Origin: CAYLXX01 sp964484325
GTDB lineage: Bacteria; Patescibacteriota; Microgenomatia; UBA1406; GWC2-37-13
NCBI GenBank assembly: GCA_964484325.1
Contig: CAZAEE010000008.1
Coordinates: forward strand, 1 to 46,935
Length of the DNA stretch: 46,935 nucleotides
Direction: 5' to 3'
The notes beneath the pieces are model-generated. The model was not told the origin of the DNA. It saw nothing but the letters and a program-made list of their open reading frames with translations, and searched no databases. Every line of letters begins with the position of its first letter. The stretch's first letter is position 1. Made by a program: the position numbers and the translations under genes. Below are positions 38,865-45,857 of this stretch, piece after piece.

Positions 38865-40367
38865 ATGGATGATAATAATAAATCTGGACCTCAAAATCAA
38901 CCTCTACCGATTAATCCAGATCCACCCGTTTATGAAACGATACAGATTGGTAATGAACCCATGCAGCCTGAAGAGATTCCTTCAACCATAGCCACGCCAG
39001 AACAAGCTCAAGATACGACACCCCAAATGCCAACGGAAATTCCCAGTTCAGATATGCCGCCACCAGTATACCAGGAAAATAAAGGTAAATTTCTCCTCAT
39101 AGCCGGCAGTGTATTGTTTTTTATCATTATTTTTTTTGTGGTTTTCAAGTTACTTGTAAGTCAAAGATCAACGAAAAAAGTTACTTTAACATATTGGGGT
39201 CTCTGGGAAGACAAAGAGGTGATGGATCCGCTAATTAAAGAATATCAAAGCAAAAATCCCAATGTCACTATCAGTTATCAAAAGATGAATCCCCAAGATG
39301 ACTATAGAGAGAAACTACTTGCAAGAAGTAAAAATGGCCAGGGACCAGATCTCTTTCGATATCATAATACGTGGCTACCTGAGTTAACAGATCTGGTGGC
39401 ACCACTACCTTCTCAAATAATGAGCTCAAGTGAATTTGAAAAAACATTTTATCCCGTTCAAGCGAAAGATCTGAAAATTGACAAAAACTATTACGGTATA
39501 CCGCTTGAGATAGATGGTCTTGTACTTATTTATAATGATGAACTCTTGAAAAAAGGAGGTTATACCAAGCCTCCAAGCAACCTTGACGAACTGGCTGATC
39601 CAGAATTTTTGAGTAAATTTACCTTCAAAAATGATTCTGGTAAACTCCAATCATCTGCCATTGCACTGGGGACAACGGCCAATATTGAGCATTTCTCTGA
39701 CATTTTTGGTCTCATGCTTCTTCAAAATGGCACTGATATTTCACATCTTGATAGTCCAGAAGCAGCCGGTGCTCTTGAAAGTTATCGTAAGTTTGCTGAA
39801 TCGGGTATCTGGGATGAAACTATGGACAACTCGATGGCTGCTTTCACCAAAGGGAATGTAGCTATGATCATCGCGCCAAGTTGGGAAGTATTATCAATCT
39901 CCGCGTCAAATCCAGATCTCAAGATGAAAGTCGCGCCGGTACCCTTCAATCTTCCAGGGAATCAACCTCGTTCTCTCTCAGAATATTGGGTCGAAGGAGT
40001 CTCAAAATACAGCAAAAATCAAGTTGAGGCGTGGAAATTTTTAACGTTTCTATCTTCAAAGGACTCAGAAACGAAACTATTTGAACTTCAGAGCAAAACA
40101 AGACTTTTTGGAGAACCATACTCACGTGTTGATCTGGCAAGCAAACTTTCGACAAACCAATACTTAAGCGTAATTGCCCAGGAGGCTAACAACTTTGTCT
40201 CAGCTCCTGTTGTTTCGCGTACTTATGATAATGGTTTGAATGATGAGATCATAAAGTACCTGGAAAATGCTATCAATGCCACGGCCCAAGGTGTTTCCTA
40301 TAAAGAAGCACTGGCAACAGCCAAGCAGGGAGTCGATCAGGTACTACAGAAGTTTAAATTAGAGTAG
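38865..40367 (+). CDS. Membrane-anchored extracellular solute-binding protein (family 1)
   Basis: A 500-residue protein. The ATG at 38865 is preferred to the TTG at 38859. Residues 1-72 are a Pro/Gln-rich cytoplasmic tail, then a single membrane helix (about 76-98). The substrate-binding domain resembles sugar-binding SBP_bac_1 proteins: VTLTYWGLWEDKEVMDPLIK, PNVTISYQKMNPQDDYREKL, GPDLFRYHNTWLPEL and FTKGNVAMIIAPSWEVLSIS. Unusually it has no lipobox and a long cytoplasmic N-terminus, and no ABC permease or ATPase gene is adjacent. It may feed a distant transporter or act as a sensor or adhesin; this is inference. Confidence 0.85.
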   Translation: MDDNNKSGPQNQPLPINPDPPVYETIQIGNEPMQPEEIPSTIATPEQAQDTTPQMPTEIPSSDMPPPVYQENKGKFLLIAGSVLFFIIIFFVVFKLLVSQRSTKKVTLTYWGLWEDKEVMDPLIKEYQSKNPNVTISYQKMNPQDDYREKLLARSKNGQGPDLFRYHNTWLPELTDLVAPLPSQIMSSSEFEKTFYPVQAKDLKIDKNYYGIPLEIDGLVLIYNDELLKKGGYTKPPSNLDELADPEFLSKFTFKNDSGKLQSSAIALGTTANIEHFSDIFGLMLLQNGTDISHLDSPEAAGALESYRKFAESGIWDETMDNSMAAFTKGNVAMIIAPSWEVLSISASNPDLKMKVAPVPFNLPGNQPRSLSEYWVEGVSKYSKNQVEAWKFLTFLSSKDSETKLFELQSKTRLFGEPYSRVDLASKLSTNQYLSVIAQEANNFVSAPVVSRTYDNGLNDEIIKYLENAINATAQGVSYKEALATAKQGVDQVLQKFKLE

Positions 40368-40381
40368 TTTTTTGTTACAAT
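40353..40381 (+). promoter_or_regulatory. Possible promoter before the PilM-like/baseplate-J-like gene
   Basis: TTTAAA (40353-40358) and an extended -10 TGTTACAAT (TG at 40373, TACAAT 40376-40381), 17 bases apart. The ATG is at 40398, 16 bases on, with AGGGG at 40384-40388 as a possible Shine-Dalgarno sequence. The -35 overlaps the end of the upstream gene. Confidence 0.4.
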
Positions 40382-40397
40382 CTAGGGGTAATCGACT

Positions 40398-42539
40398 ATG
40401 AAATTCTTAGACATTTTTAAAGGAAAAAAAACAGCAGAAAAACACTATATCGGGCTTTTTTTGAAACACGACGCTCTTGAAGCATTTTTATATCAAATAT
40501 CCGGTACGATTCTCACAACGATCGCCCATCAAACACGCCCGTATTCAAACGGTTGGGACAACCTGACGGAAGATGCAGACGAGGTATTGTTTGGTATCGA
40601 GCAGGAGACGAAAAAATCGTTTGAAGATGCCATTCTCTTTCTTCACTCGAATCTTATTAATGCTGCATCCCGTGAAATAGATGACCCGTATAAACAACAT
40701 ATCAAAAAACTGCTTAAACAGTTAGAACTTAAGCCACTGGGATTTATCGAATGTTACGAAGCCGTGGTTACGTATCTTGAAAAACGTGACCACACGCTCC
40801 TTAATGCAGTGCTAGTCGAACTTTCGGGTGATCAAGTGGGTGTTTACGTTTATACAGGTGGCCGACAAGTATTTCGTAGCAACCGGCTGAAAACATCGAA
40901 TCTCGTCGATCATCTATCTGATGAGTTTAGTAACTTGAAACAGGATATCATGTTGCCATCGCGGATTATTCTTTTTGGAGAACATGATTATAAAAGTGAG
41001 ATTGATGATGTTAGTTCACATCATTTTCAAGGGAAACAATTTATTCATATGCCTCGGGTTGAGTATTTTTCAGATGAAGAACTACGTCGAGCTTTTGCAG
41101 AAACATTTAAAGATCAGATTGTTGAAGAACCTGATCTGAAAATTCCCGATAAGCCCGGCCAAAACTTTGAAGTTATGGAGTCATCAAGGACTGAATCGCC
41201 GCAGAAAGAAGTTATGGGTTTTGTGATTGGTGACGATATCGAAGATATGACTCATAATGAGGAAAAATCAACGACTCAAGAGGTGGCATTGCCAACTCAA
41301 TCAGCCAAAAATGTATCGAAAAAAAACTCCCCAGCTGAAATTCTACAAATAATTAGAAAAAAGGGTTTAGCATCCTTGACGTTTATGAAGCATGTTTTTC
41401 CCTCGAAACAGAAAAAAATTCCTTACATTGTTGGAGCAGCTTTTCTTGTTATAGTTCTTGCTGCAGGTAGTATCGAGTACTTTTTTCATAAAGCCGAGAT
41501 AGTTGTCTATTTCCCATCTCAGAACATTGAAAAAAATCTATCAGTGCCTGCTGTATTAGGAGAAAATGATATTGACCTGAAAGTGGGAACAGTTTCTGCA
41601 CAAGTATCTAACAAAAAAGTAACCACAGGTAAGCATGAAGTAGGAGATAAAGCTAAAGGTGAAGTAAATATCTATAACTTCAGTGACGCAGACCATCTGT
41701 TTCCCAAAGGTACTACTTTGACAGCGGAGGGCAAGTCGTTTTTACTTGATAAAGATGTTAAAGTTGCTTCAGCTTCGATCGTTTTTATTTCTGGCCCGGT
41801 CCAGCAGCCAGGTAAAGCAGCCGGACAGATAATCGCCAAAGATATCGGTCCTGAATATAATCTTGATAAAGGAAAAAAATTCCAGATAGAAGATCAGTCA
41901 CTGTCTAATTACTTTGCGATGAACGATGATGCTTTGAAAGGTGGGAGCAAAAAAGAGGTTAACACTGTTGCCAAATCAGATGAGGATCAGCTTCGCAAAC
42001 TGGCACTAAATACTGGATCTCAACAGGCCAAAGATGACTTTATTAAGATGCACAACAACAAAGATGAGCAAGTTTTGGGAGCTTTGACCGAAGCGTTGCC
42101 GAAGAAACTTGATTTTACAAAAGATGTTGGTGACGAAGCAAACGAAGTCGCTTTAAAAGCGGATATTGGAGTAACGTACTACACGTACTCTGCCCAAAAA
42201 ATGAAGGAGTTTGTCAAAAAAGCACTCGACTCAAATGTCCAAGACGGATTCGTTTTACCCAAAGAGAAAGTTTTATATACTGTCAAAGATGCTTCAAACA
42301 AAGCCGATACTGTTACTCTTGAGATTGAGGCAACCGGTAAAGCTATGCATAAATATTCCCAAGAAGAAATCCTGAAAAAAGTGGCTGGAAAAAACCAGAA
42401 AGACCTTGAATCAATCATCAAAAATGATCTAAAAGCAAGTGGATTTGAGATAAAAACCAATTCAGCGCCACTCTTTTTCCTAGCTGACCACCTGCCGCTT
42501 GCCAAAGGGAATATCTCAATTAAGGTGGACTCTCTTTGA
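40398..42539 (+). CDS. PilM/FtsA-like domain fused through a membrane helix to a baseplate-J-like domain
   Basis: A 713-residue protein in four parts. Residues 1-240 resemble an actin-like ATPase of the PilM type: HYIGLFLKHDALEAFLYQIS at the start, LKQLELKPLGFIECYEAVVT as in PilM 'aGl.p..ie.e..A', then AVLVELSGDQVGVYVYTGG (from 137) at the phosphate-2 strand. The DxG found there in active ATPases is replaced (VELSGD), so nucleotide binding may be lost. Residues 245-320 are an acidic linker. One membrane helix lies at about 343-363. The outer part, from about 410, has the baseplate-J pattern: AKGEVNIYNFSDADHLFPKG, TTLTAEGKSFLLD, GKAAGQIIAKDIGPEYNLDK and GGSKKEVNTVAKSDEDQLRK. It precedes a sortase gene by 35 bases. 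Function unknown; the architecture suggests a membrane-spanning coupler between cytoplasm and surface. Confidence 0.7.
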   Translation: MKFLDIFKGKKTAEKHYIGLFLKHDALEAFLYQISGTILTTIAHQTRPYSNGWDNLTEDADEVLFGIEQETKKSFEDAILFLHSNLINAASREIDDPYKQHIKKLLKQLELKPLGFIECYEAVVTYLEKRDHTLLNAVLVELSGDQVGVYVYTGGRQVFRSNRLKTSNLVDHLSDEFSNLKQDIMLPSRIILFGEHDYKSEIDDVSSHHFQGKQFIHMPRVEYFSDEELRRAFAETFKDQIVEEPDLKIPDKPGQNFEVMESSRTESPQKEVMGFVIGDDIEDMTHNEEKSTTQEVALPTQSAKNVSKKNSPAEILQIIRKKGLASLTFMKHVFPSKQKKIPYIVGAAFLVIVLAAGSIEYFFHKAEIVVYFPSQNIEKNLSVPAVLGENDIDLKVGTVSAQVSNKKVTTGKHEVGDKAKGEVNIYNFSDADHLFPKGTTLTAEGKSFLLDKDVKVASASIVFISGPVQQPGKAAGQIIAKDIGPEYNLDKGKKFQIEDQSLSNYFAMNDDALKGGSKKEVNTVAKSDEDQLRKLALNTGSQQAKDDFIKMHNNKDEQVLGALTEALPKKLDFTKDVGDEANEVALKADIGVTYYTYSAQKMKEFVKKALDSNVQDGFVLPKEKVLYTVKDASNKADTVTLEIEATGKAMHKYSQEEILKKVAGKNQKDLESIIKNDLKASGFEIKTNSAPLFFLADHLPLAKGNISIKVDSL

Positions 42540-42545
42540 CAAGTG

Positions 42546-42551
42546 TATAAT
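42546..42551 (+). promoter_or_regulatory. -10-like TATAAT before the sortase gene
   Basis: Perfect TATAAT in the 35-base gap, 23 bases before the ATG at 42575. The nearest TTGACA (42536-42541) is only four bases upstream and cannot serve as its -35. A weak GGA lies at 42561-42563. Support is limited. Confidence 0.3.
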
Positions 42552-42574
42552 TATGACTCAGGAATTTAGTACAT

Positions 42575-43318
42575 ATGGCACTGTATGTTTATAAAAAAGA
42601 GCGGGTTACATCATCAAGGCGGTTTGCCCAGGTGGCTTCGTATGCCTCAATCACCGTCGGGTCACTTCTTTTGTTTTGGTCTTTTTATCCAATAGCTTCA
42701 TTTTGGATTTATTCGCGGCTTTTTATTCAAAATGACGTTAAAAGTCCGGTGCCCTATTCGCCGATTGTTAGTTCACTTCAACAAGCAAGTAGCGTGTTAG
42801 GAAGTAGTGATGTCTATTCAAGTAATTTGCGAGACTTTGTCCACGCTGATTTGTGGTTTCCTGATAAACCCCAAACGACTGTGGCTCAGAATGTTGCTGT
42901 CAAAGACTATGAACTATCGATACCGAAGCTGAATATTTTAAACGCCAAAGTGACAGTCGGCGGTGATGATCTGTCAAGAAGCCTTGTCCATTACTTGCCC
43001 ACGAGTCTTCCAGGCGAAAACGGGAACGTCGCTATTTTTGGCCACTCAACACTGCCGCAGCTGTATAACCCGAAAGATTATAAAACGATTTTTACTTATC
43101 TCCCGTCGCTTGAAAAAGGCGATACTATTAACATTGGTGTGTCCGGCCAAACGTACGTTTATGAAGTCAATGATATGTTTGTGGTTAATCCTGATCAGGT
43201 TTCGGTCCTAGAACAAAAGTATGATGATGCGTATTTAACCCTTATTACCTGTGTTCCGCCAGGTACTTTCTGGAAACGGTTGATCGTCCGGGCAAAGATT
43301 AAAGAGGTCACTTATTGA
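42575..43318 (+). CDS. Sortase (cysteine transpeptidase)
   Basis: Membrane-anchored transpeptidase that cuts sorting signals and joins surface proteins to the wall or to each other. The 247 residues have one membrane helix (about 24-46), a spacer and the beta-barrel catalytic domain. The histidine is in NVAIFGHST (H157), the cysteine in LTLITCVPPG (C226) and the arginine in WKRLIVRAK (R235 or R239). Having the helix at the N-terminus and the TLITC motif fits class D/E-like sortases; the class cannot be fixed by eye. It lies between the PilM-like fusion gene and a class A penicillin-binding protein gene. A candidate substrate is the PPVTG protein ending at 32534. Confidence 0.92.
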   Translation: MALYVYKKERVTSSRRFAQVASYASITVGSLLLFWSFYPIASFWIYSRLFIQNDVKSPVPYSPIVSSLQQASSVLGSSDVYSSNLRDFVHADLWFPDKPQTTVAQNVAVKDYELSIPKLNILNAKVTVGGDDLSRSLVHYLPTSLPGENGNVAIFGHSTLPQLYNPKDYKTIFTYLPSLEKGDTINIGVSGQTYVYEVNDMFVVNPDQVSVLEQKYDDAYLTLITCVPPGTFWKRLIVRAKIKEVTY

Positions 43319-43347
43319 TTGCAATGACCTATAATCTTTGTTAAAAT
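43319..43347 (+). promoter_or_regulatory. Promoter for the class A penicillin-binding protein
   Basis: TTGCAA (43319-43324) directly after the sortase stop and TAAAAT (43342-43347) are 17 bases apart, with an extended -10 TG at 43339-43340. The ATG follows eight bases later at 43356, giving a leader of about two bases. Confidence 0.55.
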
Positions 43348-43355
43348 AGAGACCC

Positions 43356-45851
43356 ATGGCGGCCAGAAAAAAAACGAAACAGACAACCACTCAAAAACAG
43401 AAAGTTCTGAATGTCTTCTTTTACTTTCTATATCTTACCCTTTGGTTTTTTATCCATGTGGGTGAAGGTACTGAAGCGGTGATTTTATTCCCCTATAAGA
43501 TAACAAAAAAGGTTATTTCTGAATTTCAGCTGATAATACCCCAAAAGAAGTCTAGTAAATATAAGAAACAAGTTATTCATATACGTCAGGCTAAGTTTAA
43601 GCGAGCTACTTTAAATTCAGCCACGAAGCTTCTAAAATTTTCAAAGAAAATCCTCAGGAGAACCTGGCGTATTAGCTCAAAAGTTGTCGTTGGTATTGTG
43701 CGAGGAGTACTCTCATTCATTTTTTTTATCCTCATACGATTGGCCCGACTAATTGGCAAAGTCTTAAAAACTGTTTTTAGCTTCATTTTCTCACTTCTGA
43801 CAATCAGAATTCGTTTTTTTTTCTTGGGATTTCTTGTTTGTTTTGTGATAGTTGGCGGTATTCAGATCAAAGGATTTTTGAAGGAGTTGCCCTCCCCGAC
43901 AGAGATCGGGAGTGTAAATTACCCGCTTTCAACGCATATTTATGATCGAAACGGTAGACTGCTCTATGAAATTTATCGTGACCAGAACAGAACTCCGATA
44001 TCTATTACCAATCTGCCACAGTATGTCAGTCAAGCAACGATCGCTTTTGAAGATAAAGATTTTTACCGTCATAACGGCATCTCAATTTACTCAGGCATTT
44101 TACGTGCCGCAAAGGAAACGCTGCTAAATAAGACACTTGAGGGAGGGTCAACGATTACTCAGCAGCTAGTTAAGTCAGCCTTACTAACACCTGAGCGCTC
44201 ACTTCAGCGAAAAATTAAGGAAATTGTATTAGCCCTTTGGACAGAGCGAATCTATAGCAAAAAACAGATTCTCCAAATGTATTTAAATCAGGTGCCGTAC
44301 GGTGGTGAAGCGTATGGCATCGAGTCAGCTGCCCAAACGTACTTCGGTAAGTCGGCCAAAGACGTTACTCTATCAGAAGCGGCTTTACTTGCTGGGTTGC
44401 CTCAGTCGCCAAGCGTCTATTCACCGTTTGTCAATCCGCAACTGGCGCTTCAACGACGAAACGCAGTGCTGACGAAAATGGAGGAGCAACGGTATATTAG
44501 TTATGACCAACTGACTGCTGCTGAAAAAGAGAAGCTAACAATAAATCCGCCTCACACGTTGATAAAAGCACCTCACTTCGTTTTTCATGTTAAGTCTGAT
44601 TTAGAGAACGAGTTTGGAGTCCGAGAAGTCGAGGAGGGCGGTTTTAAAGTAACTACCACTCTTGATCTGAATCTTCAGGAAGCAGCTGAAAAAATACTTA
44701 AAGAGGAGCTTGATAAGGTGAGAAATCTCCAAGTCTCAAACGGTGCCGTACTCATTACTCGACCAGCAACAGGTGAAATTTTAGCGATGGTTGGTTCATC
44801 AGATTACTTTACCGCTCCATCAGGTGCATTCAATGTGACGACAGCTTTGAGACAGCCGGGAAGTTCGATTAAACCTTTGATGTATTCATTGGCACTTGAG
44901 AAAAATTATACCGCCGCAACGATCATCGATGACTCGCCGACAACATTTAAGGTATCCAACACTGAAGTCTATAAACCAGTTAACTATGACGGTAAGTTTC
45001 ATGGTAAGTTACCCCTTCGGTATGCTTTAGCTAACTCGTTAAACATCCCAGCAGTGAAAGTTCTCAGCTCGATCGGTGTCGATGAGTTTGTCAATCAGGC
45101 GCGAAAAATGGGCATTACGACTTGGGATGACTCTTCACGGTTTGGACTTTCCTTAACTCTTGGTGGAGGCGAAGTTAAGATGACTGATATGGCGACTGCG
45201 TTTGGAGTTTTTGCCAATGCCGGTAATAAAGTACCCGTGACCGATATTGTTAAATTAGAAAATGCCAAAAATGAAGACTCAAACGCGTTTCAACCAGAAA
45301 AGGCGAAGGTGCTTGATGAAGGAGTGGCCTATATTATGTCAGATATCCTATCTGACAATACCGCAAGACAGATGGAGTTTGGTGCAGGTTCACAACTCGA
45401 GATACCCGGTTACAAAGTGGCAGTTAAAACCGGAACGACAGACAGTAAAAAAGATAACTGGACAATTGGCTACACACCAAATTTTCTCGTTGCTGTTTGG
45501 GTCGGTAACAACGATGGTACACCAATGAATCCTGTATTAACTTCAGGAGTGACTGGAGCTGCTCCAATTTGGCACAGAGTCATGGAGTATATTTTAAAAA
45601 ATTATAGCTCTGAGAACAGTGGTGCCTGGTTTTCGAGACCGGGAGATGTTGTTGAGCGATCTTGTTACGGTGGAAGGACCGAGTATTTTCTTGCCGGAAC
45701 GGAAAATCAGAGTGGCTGCGGTTATGGTCGACCAACTACCCAACCGGTGCAAAACAAAAATGTATCTCCTCAACCGACTCAAAATCAGCCTCAACCGACG
45801 ACGCCACCAGTCCAGGAAAATAGATATAACCGGGGACGCAATAGAAGATAA
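43356..45851 (+). CDS. Bifunctional class A penicillin-binding protein (PBP1A-like)
   Basis: Polymerises and cross-links peptidoglycan. The 831 residues contain the glycosyltransferase-51 motifs AFEDKDFYRHNGIS (E232), EGGSTITQQLVKS, RKIKEIVLALWTERI and KKQILQMYLNQVPYGGEAYG. The transpeptidase has the catalytic serine in PGSSIKP (S503, K506), SLN in YALANSLNIPA and KTGTT from K691. The N-terminal 165 residues form an unusually long, very basic region with several hydrophobic stretches before the usual membrane helix (FFFLGFLVCFVIVGGIQIKG). The C-terminus is a Gln/Pro/Asn-rich tail with a YNRGRNRR end. It is convergent with serS, six bases apart. Confidence 0.95.
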   Translation: MAARKKTKQTTTQKQKVLNVFFYFLYLTLWFFIHVGEGTEAVILFPYKITKKVISEFQLIIPQKKSSKYKKQVIHIRQAKFKRATLNSATKLLKFSKKILRRTWRISSKVVVGIVRGVLSFIFFILIRLARLIGKVLKTVFSFIFSLLTIRIRFFFLGFLVCFVIVGGIQIKGFLKELPSPTEIGSVNYPLSTHIYDRNGRLLYEIYRDQNRTPISITNLPQYVSQATIAFEDKDFYRHNGISIYSGILRAAKETLLNKTLEGGSTITQQLVKSALLTPERSLQRKIKEIVLALWTERIYSKKQILQMYLNQVPYGGEAYGIESAAQTYFGKSAKDVTLSEAALLAGLPQSPSVYSPFVNPQLALQRRNAVLTKMEEQRYISYDQLTAAEKEKLTINPPHTLIKAPHFVFHVKSDLENEFGVREVEEGGFKVTTTLDLNLQEAAEKILKEELDKVRNLQVSNGAVLITRPATGEILAMVGSSDYFTAPSGAFNVTTALRQPGSSIKPLMYSLALEKNYTAATIIDDSPTTFKVSNTEVYKPVNYDGKFHGKLPLRYALANSLNIPAVKVLSSIGVDEFVNQARKMGITTWDDSSRFGLSLTLGGGEVKMTDMATAFGVFANAGNKVPVTDIVKLENAKNEDSNAFQPEKAKVLDEGVAYIMSDILSDNTARQMEFGAGSQLEIPGYKVAVKTGTTDSKKDNWTIGYTPNFLVAVWVGNNDGTPMNPVLTSGVTGAAPIWHRVMEYILKNYSSENSGAWFSRPGDVVERSCYGGRTEYFLAGTENQSGCGYGRPTTQPVQNKNVSPQPTQNQPQPTTPPVQENRYNRGRNRR

Positions 45852-45857
45852 CCTGAA

